DNA of 64,000 bases from Synechococcus sp. MIT S9220 (GTDB taxonomy: Bacteria > Cyanobacteriota > Cyanobacteriia > PCC-6307 > Cyanobiaceae). The DNA lies in NCBI RefSeq assembly GCF_014304815.1, contig NZ_CP047958.1, positions 1,488,001 through 1,552,000 of the forward strand, in the 5' to 3' direction. This document shows, one piece after another, positions 41,572-49,561 of the stretch. Within the stretch, counting starts at the first letter, position 1. Each line of letters opens with the position of its first letter. Both the position numbers and the translations under genes were made by a program. The notes under the pieces are model-generated. The model was not told the origin of the DNA. It searched no databases and saw only the letters and a list, made by a program, of their open reading frames with translations.

Positions 41572-41880
41572 TTATTGGGAGCGACTGCACAACCTTCTAA
41601 AAAAGTATGAATTACCCTCAAAAATAATGACCACAAACTCATCAGACTGGACAACACCCTCATATTCGACGCAAAAGGAATCGACAAACTGATCGGCAGT
41701 TCTGATTCCGCTTTGCCTTAAAAGAACGATAAATGCATTGTTCTGATCTTCGCCAAGAATGTAATCGGTCTGGTCTGCGATCTCATCGATCAGCAGCTGT
41801 TCCTCCTCAGGTTTTGCCTCATACCAGTCGGCATAACGTTGTCGCTCTTTAAGCGATTCAAGCGAGAGACCACCACTCAT
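41572..41880 (-). CDS. Acidic hypothetical protein
   Basis: 102 residues. It is strongly acidic and helical at the start (KERQRYADWYEAKPEEEQLLIDEIA); later it reads TADQFVDSFCVEYEG. The FxDxFxxEYxG stretch faintly recalls the C-terminal part of ArdA-type antirestriction proteins, but the rest is too short to support that. An overlapping plus-strand frame (41336-41692) is less convincing. Confidence 0.55.
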   Translation of the reverse strand: MSGGLSLESLKERQRYADWYEAKPEEEQLLIDEIADQTDYILGEDQNNAFIVLLRQSGIRTADQFVDSFCVEYEGVVQSDEFVVIIFEGNSYFFRRLCSRSQ

Positions 41881-42019
41881 TAGAGAACATCATTGGAGTT
41901 TCACAGTCCTGAAGCTGGTCAGAACGGCTGACTGTCGTCACCCGATCCAATGGCAACAGCACCAAAGCGAATCCAACCCAGCACTGCTGCATCAACAACA
42001 ACTGGCGCGATCGCCCAAC

Positions 42020-42331
42020 TCAACCGGTGGAGCGGGAGCGGCGACGCACCACTCGGCGACCGTCAGGTGTTTGTTCGACTTCAGGAGCGGAGTCTGCCGA
42101 GTCTGCCGACTTGGTCACATCCTGCCCTTCAGGCTCATTCTCAGGAGGTTCCTGTTCAGCAATCACGCCAACCACCACAGCCGCCTGCACCTGGTCATGC
42201 AGATCGCCTATCACCATCAAGGCTTTGAGCGTGAGCTCAAGCCGAGACTCCCTTGGTAGGCCTGGACGCAGCTTCTTGACTGAGCCCCAAAGCTCAAGCG
42301 CCACCTCTCTGAGGAGTTCCTTGTCTGCCAT
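42020..42331 (-). CDS. Hypothetical protein with acidic/basic tail
   Basis: 103 residues. The first 60 form helices (ADKELLREVALELWGSVKK, SRLELTLKALMVIGDLHDQV). The second half is low-complexity: a repeated SADSADSA stretch, then a strongly basic GRRVVRRRSRS end. No family is recognised. A charged tail of this kind often binds nucleic acids or ribosomes. Confidence 0.65.
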   Translation of the reverse strand: MADKELLREVALELWGSVKKLRPGLPRESRLELTLKALMVIGDLHDQVQAAVVVGVIAEQEPPENEPEGQDVTKSADSADSAPEVEQTPDGRRVVRRRSRSTG

Positions 42332-42472
42332 TCGAGCCCGATGCGATCCGTTTAATCGATGGCATCAACCTACCGTTCAGAGTGCAGCGCGCTTCCGTTA
42401 CACAGAGAATTGACGGCAGACCGTTGCTTACCAGTGCCGCTGAACAGCATCTGAACACGCCAGGATGTCTGC

Positions 42473-42850
42473 ATGGCTCTCACACTCGTCTATGACGGCG
42501 GCTGCCCGTTCTGCAGGCATTTCGCACAGCGCAGTGAACTGATGGGTGGTCTTCCCGACCTGGTGATCAGGGACGGCCGCAGTGACCATGCACTGAGAGC
42601 TGAACTGCGCAACCGAGGATTCAATCTCAGCAACGGCGCTGTGCTGATGGATGAAGATCAGATTTGGCATGGCAGTGAAGCCATCTCCAGGCTTTGTCAG
42701 CAGCTGTCTCCCAGCGATCCTCTGCTGATCCTGCTGAATGGTCTGTTCAGCGATTCTGGTCGAGCCAATCGCCTGTATCCGGGGCTGCTATTGGCCAGAC
42801 AGATTGCTCTGAAAATGCGTGGACTGCCAGTGGATCCAGATCAGGCTTGA
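42473..42850 (+). CDS. DCC-family thiol-disulfide protein (DUF393)
   Basis: 125 residues. The N-terminal LVYDGGCPFCRHF contains the defining DGGCPxC motif of DCC-family thioredoxin-like proteins, and IWHGSEAISRL is the later conserved strand. The fold predicts a cytosolic thiol oxidoreductase; partners are unknown. It overlaps the end of the convergent small helical gene by 10 bp. Confidence 0.88.
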   Translation: MALTLVYDGGCPFCRHFAQRSELMGGLPDLVIRDGRSDHALRAELRNRGFNLSNGAVLMDEDQIWHGSEAISRLCQQLSPSDPLLILLNGLFSDSGRANRLYPGLLLARQIALKMRGLPVDPDQA

Positions 42851-42999
42851 GCCGAGCTTCCCAGCAGATTGGTGGACAGCTGCTCAGCATGATCAGAGAC
42901 ATGATCCTGCTGGTAAGCGAACTCTTCCAGTTCAGCGTGCAATTCCATCAGCATCACAGCCATTGAATGTGCCAGTTCACTGCTGAAGCTGATCTGCAT
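42841..42999 (-). CDS. Small helical protein
   Basis: 52 residues, MQISFSSELAHSMAVMLMEL onward, with EEFAYQQDHVSDHAEQL. A continuous amphipathic helix rich in Met, Glu and His is apparent. The frame continues upstream but with poor composition. The family is not recognised. Confidence 0.5.
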   Translation of the reverse strand: MQISFSSELAHSMAVMLMELHAELEEFAYQQDHVSDHAEQLSTNLLGSSAQA

Positions 43000-43114
43000 G
43001 GAACGCTCGAATATCCAACCCGGCGGTTCTAAAAGCTTCAACGGAAAAGGCGTGGATGTCGTCAATGTGCCGTTACATAAGGGCCGCCAACTGATCAAGT
43101 GGCGGCCCGAATGA

Positions 43115-43288
43115 TCACTTGTGCTCGCGTTGCCAGCGGCTGAAGTTGGCAGCGGAAAACTTGTGCCCATGGCGCATTCCAACCTTGGCCACGCAGGTTG
43201 TGTCACCAGCGCACTGCTCAACCTCGCGTCGGATGTTGTCGTTGCCGTTAGCCCTGGCGAGAAAAGTCTCCAGCTGTTTCATGGACAT
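43115..43288 (-). CDS. Nif11-domain protein
   Basis: 57 residues, MSMKQLETFLARANGNDNIR onward, then VEQCAGDTTCVAKVGMRHGH and FSAANFSRW. This is the Nif11 domain (helix, then a turn of GHxFSxxxxxxW), which also forms the leader of many cyanobacterial RiPP precursors. Here the protein stops directly after the domain, with no GG cleavage site or core peptide, so it is a free-standing Nif11 protein. A GGAGG ribosome site precedes the ATG. An orphan SagB-type oxidase lies 2 kb away. Confidence 0.88.
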   Translation of the reverse strand: MSMKQLETFLARANGNDNIRREVEQCAGDTTCVAKVGMRHGHKFSAANFSRWQREHK

Positions 43289-43401
43289 GGGGAACCTCCA
43301 GAGGGTTTCTCCACCGCTAACCCAACCAGAAGGGAACATCCGGATCCATCGGTTTTTCTTCCCCAACACGCTGGCCATGGAAGCTGCCCTGACAAGCGGC
43401 A

Positions 43402-43578
43402 TCACATCAGCACACCTGGACGCTGATTGCGCTGCTGTGAAGGAGCAGGAGCCTGCGGAAAAGGTCCTTGTTGCGGCAACACCCGGTACTGAACCCTCAC
43501 CCGCGTACGAGCAGCGCAGTGGGTGATCAGACCCAACAGAAGCACCAGCAACAGTCCTGTAGCTGCGCGTTGGTTCAT
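43402..43578 (-). CDS. Small lipoprotein-like peptide
   Basis: 58 residues. MNQRAATGLLLVLLLGLITH runs into a Cys (THCAAR), giving a signal or anchor with a weak lipobox. The remainder is basic and Gln/Pro-rich (LPQQGPFPQAPAPSQQRNQR). Probably a short periplasmic or membrane-tethered peptide. Confidence 0.5.
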   Translation of the reverse strand: MNQRAATGLLLVLLLGLITHCAARTRVRVQYRVLPQQGPFPQAPAPSQQRNQRPGVLM

Positions 43579-43666
43579 GCTCAGACCAACCTCGCAGGCC
43601 AACCGACCGGGAGGACAAACCTCCACGGCGCGAATGACCTGATCAAGACCAGCGGCTGAAACAACA

Positions 43667-44473
43667 TCACTTCCGGCCGACAATCACCGGAGGAGTTCCT
43701 CCAGCACCACCTGGCAGACCAGGAACAACCTGGGTCTGGCCATCCCACTTATCCAGGAAGAGCTTGTAGAGAACCTGATCATCAAGGCTCTTGTTGAGCG
43801 TGTCGTAACGGAGCGCTTCCTGCTCAGCAATCTTGACCTCGGTCTGGGCGCGAAGCAGCTGCTGTTCAGCAATCTGTTTCTGCTCAATGGCAGCTCGGTA
43901 TTCCTCAGCAATCTCCAGACCGGTGAGATCCAGACCCACTACCTTCACGTAATCGAACTGGTCAAGTTCTTCAGCAACCGTGGAGGCCACCAGCGAGGAA
44001 ATGTCATTCCACTCAGACGCAATGGTGACAAGCTCGTATTGGGAAAACACCGATTTGAGCGCTTTCAGAAGCGAAGGCTGAATGATGCGCGGATAAACAT
44101 CGCGATCACTGCTGGCGATCGTGCTGTAAACCCGGCCGGCCTCATCAGGGCGCAAGGCGTATTTGATGGTGGCCGTGGCCTGGATCACCTGAAGGTCCTT
44201 GGTGAGCGTGGCGAAGTTTTCGGGCCTCACCTGAGTTCTGATGCTGAATGGCCACACCTGCTGCACCAGCGGAGCTTTCACATTGAGGCCCGGCTGGCGC
44301 GGAGCACCACTCACCTTTCCAAGGGTGGTGATCACCGCCACTTCACCGGCAGGGACAACAAACAGCGCCTGACCCAAGAGCAGCAAACCGGCCAAAACAA
44401 GGGCAACGATCGCCACCAGACCACCTTCGGGACCTCCTGGGGTGACCGATCGCATCGACGAAGGGCTCTGCAT
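43667..44473 (-). CDS. Prohibitin-like SPFH family protein
   Basis: 268 residues. An N-terminal membrane anchor (LVAIVALVLAGLLLLGQALF) is followed by VVPAGEVAVITTLGKV and the SPFH/band-7 beta domain, then helices (IEQKQIAEQQLLRAQTEVKIAEQEA) that form the coiled coil. It ends in a Gly-rich tail. Bacterial prohibitin homologues assemble into membrane rings that organise proteases and microdomains. It would sit in the plasma or thylakoid membrane. Confidence 0.9.
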   Translation of the reverse strand: MQSPSSMRSVTPGGPEGGLVAIVALVLAGLLLLGQALFVVPAGEVAVITTLGKVSGAPRQPGLNVKAPLVQQVWPFSIRTQVRPENFATLTKDLQVIQATATIKYALRPDEAGRVYSTIASSDRDVYPRIIQPSLLKALKSVFSQYELVTIASEWNDISSLVASTVAEELDQFDYVKVVGLDLTGLEIAEEYRAAIEQKQIAEQQLLRAQTEVKIAEQEALRYDTLNKSLDDQVLYKLFLDKWDGQTQVVPGLPGGAGGTPPVIVGRK

Positions 44474-44584
44474 GAAGTGAATGCGTCAGACGCTGAAGTT
44501 CGCTCTCTTCTAGCGACGAGCGGCGCTCTCTGCTCGCGGGAGCGATTGAGCCCTGATAGCGTCCGCCCATCCTGTCTGGGTCCC

Positions 44585-45094
44585 ATGCTGAGAAGCCTGT
44601 TCTCACTGCTGTTTGCAGCCCTCCTGCTGATGGCGCAACCGGCATGGGCAGCAGACCTGCGGCTCACCTCCGTGAGCCTCGCTCCCTGCGACGCTGCCGA
44701 CCCGGGCTCACAGCCGAGCAACAGCAACAGGCAACGCAGCAACATCACCAGCCCGGAAGGAGCTAGCTGCTACGTGCTGAGCGGAAACGTCAACAACCCC
44801 GGCCGCAACTCCGTTGTGGATACGGATGTGTATGCCCGAATTCTGGATCGCAGTGGCGAACCGGTGCTCCAGAACCGCACACGCGTGGGATCGATCGGCG
44901 ATGTGCTTCCAGGAGACCACCCTTTTGCACTGCGACTGGCAGTGCCGGCTGGAACACCAGGACCGTTTGAGGTGAAAAACCCACGCGCTCGCGGCTTCAG
45001 CGCTCCGGTGCGCAGCAGGGCCGGCGACGACGAAGAGTTGCTGCCGCTCGAGCAGGGTGTGGTGCAACCTGGACTGGAGGACGAGATCAGCTGA
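44585..45094 (+). CDS. Secreted protein of unknown function
   Basis: 169 residues with a signal peptide (LFSLLFAALLLMAQPAWA). The mature beta-rich domain contains APCDAADPG and ASCYVLSGNVNNPGRNSVVDTDVYARILD, with two Cys that may pair. It is an FxLyD/CARDB-like immunoglobulin fold by the look of its strands (VSGNVxNPG pattern), which suggests an extracytoplasmic beta-sandwich. It is followed in a TGATG overlap by a small membrane protein. Confidence 0.7.
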   Translation: MLRSLFSLLFAALLLMAQPAWAADLRLTSVSLAPCDAADPGSQPSNSNRQRSNITSPEGASCYVLSGNVNNPGRNSVVDTDVYARILDRSGEPVLQNRTRVGSIGDVLPGDHPFALRLAVPAGTPGPFEVKNPRARGFSAPVRSRAGDDEELLPLEQGVVQPGLEDEIS

Positions 45095-45264
45095 TGCTCC
45101 AGATGCTTCGAGCCGGAGCGGTGATCCTTTTGATGCTGATTGGCATGGTGCTGATCGGCTTCCATCCGCGCGCACGACAGCCGGGGAATCGGATGCCCTC
45201 ACTGCAAGACAACCGGATGATGCCCAGAAACACCATGAGGCGTCTGCGGCAGGACAGGCTTTAA
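45094..45264 (+). CDS. 56-residue single-span basic membrane protein
   Basis: MLQMLRAGAVILLMLIGMVL forms one span; the rest is strongly basic (HPRARQPGNR, NTMRRLRQDRL). It starts in the stop codon of the secreted protein gene (TGATG). Its TAA shares the TTAA palindrome with the stop of the convergent SagB-like gene. Confidence 0.55.
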   Translation: MLQMLRAGAVILLMLIGMVLIGFHPRARQPGNRMPSLQDNRMMPRNTMRRLRQDRL

Positions 45265-46799
45265 GCCACAACAGCAGCCCCAGGGTCAAATCCATGCGTT
45301 GACGCTGGATTGCCAATCATGAATTCACCCACGGAACATTCCAGCCGACCGGAAAGGCCTGAAGCCTGCTCAAACAATTCGCTGCTGCCAAAACTCAGCC
45401 CACAAGGAGCGAGTCCAAGCGCCGTCGCCACCAGATACAGCTGCTGGTAGATCGACCCCACGTCTTTGAGGATCAGCGCGTAGGACAAACCGGTGTGCTG
45501 ATGAAGACTTGCATGTCTGCCGTAGCGGGCAGCCATCACAACAAGCACATCCGGTCGCTGGCCCTGGCCCGGCGATACAGAAGCGGCCTGAGGTGCACGA
45601 CAGGTGGATGCAGCAGCAAGGTCGAGCATCTGCAGACAAGATTCGCCGAGATCACTCAGTTTTCCTAGAGAGTGATTGAAGGAGTCGTAGTGATAAAACC
45701 CAGGCTGAAGACCGATGCATCGGTGGATGCATAAATACAGCTCAATGGAATGAAGAGCTCCTGCGCTGGCGACAGGTCTCAACAAGCCGGAATACGCTCG
45801 CGATAGACCTGGATCGCAGAGAATTTCCTCCCGAATGTGCATGGAGTACCAGAGGAAATCACTCAACACACCTGCAGTCACGGGCTGTTCGTGAAAAGCC
45901 CGGATTGTTTTACGTTCGCGAACGACTTGAAAAAAACTCAGGTTGTGATGAATGTGCGACGGCTCAGGAAGGGCTGCCGTAGAGAGAACGATTCTTTGAT
46001 GCTTCGCAGAAAACCGCTGTTGGTTGATTGGCTTCGGGAGTGATTGATCGCGACAAACATCAATCATCTGTTCACGCGTATGACAGTGAAACGCGAGGTC
46101 TTCAGGCGTCCAGCCCGCATCGACGGCTTCCTTGTCGATATCAACAACACACTCACCATCACAGACGCCTGCGACACCAGAGCTCAACAACAGAGAAACA
46201 AAATCCTCATGGTGCCCACGCAGATCATCAGGCAGAGCCTCCTGGAAGGTCTTCCGGTCGGACGCCGAAACGAGCTGCATGAGGATCGGGAACAATCGTT
46301 GATCCTTCAGCAACACCGTTGCCGTTGCCAAAGGTGTTGTGATCTGTAGCCCATCAACCCGGGGCAGAACACGAACAAACTTTGACAACTTAATGCGGTA
46401 GTCGCCAACAGGGACAGTCTTTCGCTGAAGCGACGACTTCACAGGATCAAGACAGATCGCTGCACCCTTGAATCCGCTAATTTCAACGAAAAGCAATCCC
46501 TTGGCGTAAAAAACCTCAAGCTCATCAAACAGTTCTTGATGATCAGCAAAGGCGGACAAAGCATCATCATTGATGCAAAACTGTGCTCGACTCACGCCTT
46601 TTGCAGACAAATCTTGCAAGAGACTCATTAATGAATCACTTGGGGCTTCAATCTTCAGGCTTTGCTGAATCGAGTTCAGCCTCGTGGCATAGGGACTGGT
46701 GATGACAACAGCGTTCTCATCCGAATCAACGTGAACACCCTCGCGGAATCGATAGTTCAGCATCCTCCAAACACTAGCCTCAAGTGCCTTCGACACCAT
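45261..46799 (-). CDS. SagB/ThcOx-type nitroreductase-fold dehydrogenase
   Basis: 512 residues in two parts. Residues 1 to about 270 form a non-catalytic domain of the kind that precedes SagB in azoline-oxidising enzymes. Residues 290-512 are an FMN nitroreductase domain: FFQVVRERKTIRAFHEQPV (FMN-binding Arg region), RPVASAGALHSIELYL, PGFYHYDSFNHSL, LKDVGSIYQQLYLVATALGL and CSVGEFMIGNP. Relatives dehydrogenate azoline rings of TOMM RiPPs with FMN. No cyclodehydratase (YcaO) gene is next to it, so it is an orphan oxidase here. Confidence 0.88.
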   Translation of the reverse strand: MVSKALEASVWRMLNYRFREGVHVDSDENAVVITSPYATRLNSIQQSLKIEAPSDSLMSLLQDLSAKGVSRAQFCINDDALSAFADHQELFDELEVFYAKGLLFVEISGFKGAAICLDPVKSSLQRKTVPVGDYRIKLSKFVRVLPRVDGLQITTPLATATVLLKDQRLFPILMQLVSASDRKTFQEALPDDLRGHHEDFVSLLLSSGVAGVCDGECVVDIDKEAVDAGWTPEDLAFHCHTREQMIDVCRDQSLPKPINQQRFSAKHQRIVLSTAALPEPSHIHHNLSFFQVVRERKTIRAFHEQPVTAGVLSDFLWYSMHIREEILCDPGLSRAYSGLLRPVASAGALHSIELYLCIHRCIGLQPGFYHYDSFNHSLGKLSDLGESCLQMLDLAAASTCRAPQAASVSPGQGQRPDVLVVMAARYGRHASLHQHTGLSYALILKDVGSIYQQLYLVATALGLAPCGLSFGSSELFEQASGLSGRLECSVGEFMIGNPASTHGFDPGAAVVA

Positions 46800-46912
46800 G
46801 GCTGGGATCAGAACAGGCTCACATCAATGCATCAATGAAAATCGCAATCAAAGTCGCCCAAACTAGGACTACGCTGCATCTGCGCAATCCAAAGGGTAGG
46901 ACAACCACAAGC

Positions 46913-47038
46913 TCACTGATTCAACGAAACAGGATGAACATACAAGCCGGTATCTCCTGAGAAAGATGGAGATCCAACAGAACCCCATGCAACCGCGACC
47001 AAAAGACCTAAGGCAATCGTTAGACCAAATATTTCCAG
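46913..47038 (-). CDS. Possible 41-residue membrane peptide without canonical start
   Basis: A frame overlapping the end of the next minus-strand gene reads LEIFGLTIALGLLVAVAWGS, then GSPSFSGDTGLYVHPVSLNQ before its stop. The hydrophobic span and tail look genuinely protein-like, but the frame has no ATG, GTG or TTG upstream of its span; the boundary given begins at a CTG. It may use an atypical start or be a decayed gene. Confidence 0.35.
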   Translation of the reverse strand: MEIFGLTIALGLLVAVAWGSVGSPSFSGDTGLYVHPVSLNQ

Positions 47039-47244
47039 AATTTTTTATTCACAGCAATTCGAGCCCAAAAATATAACGACAACAGAAGTGCTCCTAAAAA
47101 TCCGAGCCCCATTCCCCACATCAAAGTGTCTTCAGCACCAAGAAAGTCAATGCAATGGAAGCAAGCACCAGTCATAAAGAATGCAAAGCCAAAAGCCCGA
47201 AAATTCTTTGGCAATTCAGTTGTGACCTGAGTGGAGCTGTTCAT
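47020..47244 (-). CDS. Small two-span membrane protein
   Basis: 74 residues: polar start, spans AFGFAFFMTGACFHCIDFLG and WGMGLGFLGALLLSLYFWA, and a basic end (VNKKFWKYLV). Its ATG overlaps the stop of the preceding 47.2-47.5 kb gene by 4 bp (ATGA), so the two are translationally coupled. The function is unknown. Confidence 0.65.
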   Translation of the reverse strand: MNSSTQVTTELPKNFRAFGFAFFMTGACFHCIDFLGAEDTLMWGMGLGFLGALLLSLYFWARIAVNKKFWKYLV

Positions 47245-47477
47245 TTCCGGTTAAAGCCTCTATTCAAAAAGGTGAACCATCCACCAGCGACAAGAAGCAT
47301 TGCCGGCAGACCCGCGATGAAAACGCTGAAATCCGATTCCGCTGCATTAACAATCCAGAAAATTCCCCAAAACCAGGTCAGGAGAAAAATCAGATTGAGC
47401 AGCAGCTTCGAGGAGAATTGAGCAATCAGCACTTCTCCAACTCGACGCTGAAAAGTTGTAGCTTGCGTGTTAGCCAT
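47241..47477 (-). CDS. Small two-span membrane protein
   Basis: About 78 residues starting MANTQATTFQRRVGEVLIAQ, with spans LLLNLIFLLTWFWGIFWIV and FSVFIAGLPAMLLVAGGWF. It is the first gene of a coupled pair with the 74-residue membrane protein. An upstream ATG at 47492 gives five more residues. Confidence 0.65.
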   Translation of the reverse strand: MANTQATTFQRRVGEVLIAQFSSKLLLNLIFLLTWFWGIFWIVNAAESDFSVFIAGLPAMLLVAGGWFTFLNRGFNRK

Positions 47478-47714
47478 AATCATCAGTGCCAACTAGATTT
47501 TGATACTCACGCGTCCCTGTGCCGTATCAATTGCTCCACAAAGCAAGGTCTCCTCGACCAGGCGAGGGATTCAATTGATGCAGACGGAAGCTGAATGGCC
47601 CAAAAGGAGAGGCACCGTCGAACGTCTTTTCGCAAGCCATCAACTCACTGCCTGAACAGGATTGGCTTGAAAGCAATTGGGGCTTGCCGAAAACTTCGTC
47701 CGTTCACCAACAGA

Positions 47715-48356
47715 TCAGCTCTGCAGAGCAGAAAGCAACGAAAGCTGGCCATCGTCCTTGCCAGAGACCACTTCCCAGCCCCTGGGATCCCATGGACTGA
47801 GCAGCGGCTCAAGCGCTCTCAACTGCTGGCCATCCAAGGCTGACATCCAGGCTTCTTCCAATCCCTGCGGAATCAGCACGGGCATCCGGTGATGCAGTGG
47901 TTTGACGAGCTGATTCGGACTCGTTGTGAGGACAGTGCAGCTATCAACCTCACTGCCATCACTCCCCAACCAACGCTCCCAGAGGCCAGCAAGCCAGAAG
48001 GGTTGGCGATCAATGCGTCTGATCGCGCGACCTTTTTCGAAGAAACAACTGGCAGGGATCAGACAGCGTCGATGACGCCAGGAGCCTCGAAAACTGGGCT
48101 TGTCTGCGACCGTTTCCGAACGGGCATTGAAAGGCCTGGGCCCCTGCGAAGGATCCTTCAGCCAACCAGGAATCAATCCCCAAAGCATCAGCGATGCTTC
48201 TGGACCCGACTGATCAGAGCGATAGGCCAGCAGCGGCTCGCCAGGAACAATCAAATCGCGTGGTGCGTAGCGAGTGCGATGTTCGTGGTCCATGCGCTCG
48301 AGCAAAACCTTTGGAAGCTGGCTCAGGGGCGTGGCGAGGGCATAACGACCGCACAT
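47715..48356 (-). CDS. SRAP domain protein (YedK/HMCES family)
   Basis: 213 residues. It begins MCGRYALATP, so Cys2 becomes N-terminal after Met removal, as in all SRAP proteins. Other catalytic parts are present: FNARSETVADKPSF (Asn), PASCFFEK (Glu) and HHRMPVLIPQ (His). SRAP proteins form a stable thiazolidine crosslink with abasic sites in single-stranded DNA and protect them at replication forks. It is cytosolic. Confidence 0.95.
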   Translation of the reverse strand: MCGRYALATPLSQLPKVLLERMDHEHRTRYAPRDLIVPGEPLLAYRSDQSGPEASLMLWGLIPGWLKDPSQGPRPFNARSETVADKPSFRGSWRHRRCLIPASCFFEKGRAIRRIDRQPFWLAGLWERWLGSDGSEVDSCTVLTTSPNQLVKPLHHRMPVLIPQGLEEAWMSALDGQQLRALEPLLSPWDPRGWEVVSGKDDGQLSLLSALQS

Positions 48357-48371
48357 TTCAGCTTGGCTCGA

Positions 48372-48554
48372 TCAGGATTCCTGACGGAAGATACGTTCCA
48401 GATCGCGTCTGAACTGCTGAGTGGAAAGAGGTCGCTCTCCGCGACGGCGATTGTTGCGAATCACCAGTGAGCCAATCCACCAGACCTGCAGGCCCGCAAA
48501 GACCGAACCGACCACGAGCAAACTGAATGTTGGAGGGTCGAGGTGAAAAGGCAT
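48372..48554 (-). CDS. Small membrane protein
   Basis: About 60 residues from MPFHLDPPTFSLLVVGSVF: one span (LLVVGSVFAGLQVWWIGSLVI) and a basic cytosolic tail (RNNRRRGERP, QFRRDLERIFR). The frame extends to an upstream ATG at 48602, but that would overlap the divergent gene. Function unknown. Confidence 0.6.
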   Translation of the reverse strand: MPFHLDPPTFSLLVVGSVFAGLQVWWIGSLVIRNNRRRGERPLSTQQFRRDLERIFRQES

Positions 48555-48601
48555 CAGCGAAGCGACAAATCGAGCAAAATGAAGATCCTCGCCACCGGTC
48601 A

Positions 48602-48757
48602 ATGAAGGAGATCAGCATTGTTGAGCTGGTTGCCCGCAACTTCGCCCGCTTCGCTGCGGTCTCTGGCGTTGTCGCCCTGGTGATCTGGCTCAGCTGGGTG
48701 TTGCTCGATTTCGAGCACATGAACAGTGGATTCACCCTGCCTCAATCTGTGTACTGA
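48602..48757 (+). CDS. 51-residue single-span membrane protein
   Basis: MKEISIVELVARNFARFAAV leads into VSGVVALVIWLSWVLLDF and a short polar tail. The N-terminal amphipathic helix plus span recalls small thylakoid subunits, but there is no recognised motif. It lies 18 bp before the convergent DoxX gene ends. Confidence 0.6.
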   Translation: MKEISIVELVARNFARFAAVSGVVALVIWLSWVLLDFEHMNSGFTLPQSVY

Positions 48758-48775
48758 GGCAGAGCAAAAGCTAAT

Positions 48776-49297
48776 TCAGCTGACGCCGTCAGCAACAACG
48801 TCGGCTTTGACGTCGTTAGCGGCCTCGGCGTCTGCGGTAAAAGCAGCTTCAAGACGATCGGCCTGAGAGCGTGTATCGGGTGCAAATCGGCGAGCAATCA
48901 ACTCGTCAACGGACAGTCGACCTGGACCCACGGCCAGAATTGCTGTCGCAGATGCGAAATACAGACCAAGAAGCTCAAGCAGGTAGATATTGAATCCAGC
49001 GGTGCTGACAGCGTGGTAGATCGCCACGGTCATTGTTCCGAGAATGGCCAGGGCACCGAAACGGGTCAGCAAACCCGTGATCAGCAACCAGCTGCCGCCG
49101 ACTTCTGAAAAAGCTGCGATGTAAGACAGCGTGATGGGGAAGGGAAGTCCGAGAGGACGGACAAACGCGTCTGCAAAATTGTTGATATTGGCGAGCTTCT
49201 CGTAACCGTGGTGGATCAGGAGCACTCCGGTGAAGACTCGGAGCAGAAGCAGACCAGCGTCAGCAAGGAATGGACGAGTAAGAATTGCCCTGATCAC
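48776..49297 (-). CDS. DoxX family membrane protein
   Basis: 173 residues. The first helix LLLLRVFTGVLLIHHGYEKL (with the DoxX HGxxKL turn), then FVRPLGLPFPITLSYIAAFSEVGG, LLITGLLTRFGALAILGTM and LLELLGLYFASATAILAVGPG, is the full four-helix DoxX fold. An alanine/aspartate-rich C-terminal tail follows. Such proteins associate with membrane redox control. A related, shorter DoxX gene lies at 10.5 kb. Confidence 0.9.
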   Translation of the reverse strand: MIRAILTRPFLADAGLLLLRVFTGVLLIHHGYEKLANINNFADAFVRPLGLPFPITLSYIAAFSEVGGSWLLITGLLTRFGALAILGTMTVAIYHAVSTAGFNIYLLELLGLYFASATAILAVGPGRLSVDELIARRFAPDTRSQADRLEAAFTADAEAANDVKADVVADGVS

Positions 49298-49456
49298 AGA
49301 ACTAAAAGATAGTTTACGAAACGTAAGGGACGAGCCCCCTGTCTCGTGTGACCAAAGAACGGATCAGGCGAAAAATAAGCAGATATACTCATCTGCAGCG
49401 GGGTCGCGGCCCGTGGTCGCACCCTCCAGAATGAAGCAACATTACGAGTGCTTGAC

Positions 49457-49561
49457 ATGACCAGCGAAGCCCTCATCACTTTGTTCCTTGGCTTCGGGGC
49501 TGCGACACTCAGCCTGCTGTTCTGGAAACTGAGCCGTGCTCAGTCAACAAATCGCTTGTAA
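49457..49561 (+). CDS. 34-residue single-span membrane peptide
   Basis: MTSEALITLFLGFGAATLSL continues LLFWKLSRAQSTNRL: one helix and a basic end, the layout of small photosynthetic or transporter accessory peptides. Its last 22 bp overlap the convergent NTF2-like gene. Confidence 0.5.
   Translation: MTSEALITLFLGFGAATLSLLFWKLSRAQSTNRL

Noticed and set aside
41336-41692. Plus-strand ORF of 118 codons
   Set aside because: Overlaps the end of a better-composed minus-strand gene, and no recognisable features support it.
41950-42228. Plus-strand ORF of 92 codons antisense to the 42.0 kb gene
   Set aside because: Ser/Pro/Gln-rich composition typical of a shadow of the Asp/Glu/Arg-rich minus-strand protein.
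43115-43288. Nif11 protein as a lanthipeptide (prochlorosin-type) precursor
   Set aside because: It ends right after the Nif11 domain: no GG/GA cleavage site and no Cys/Ser/Thr-rich core peptide.
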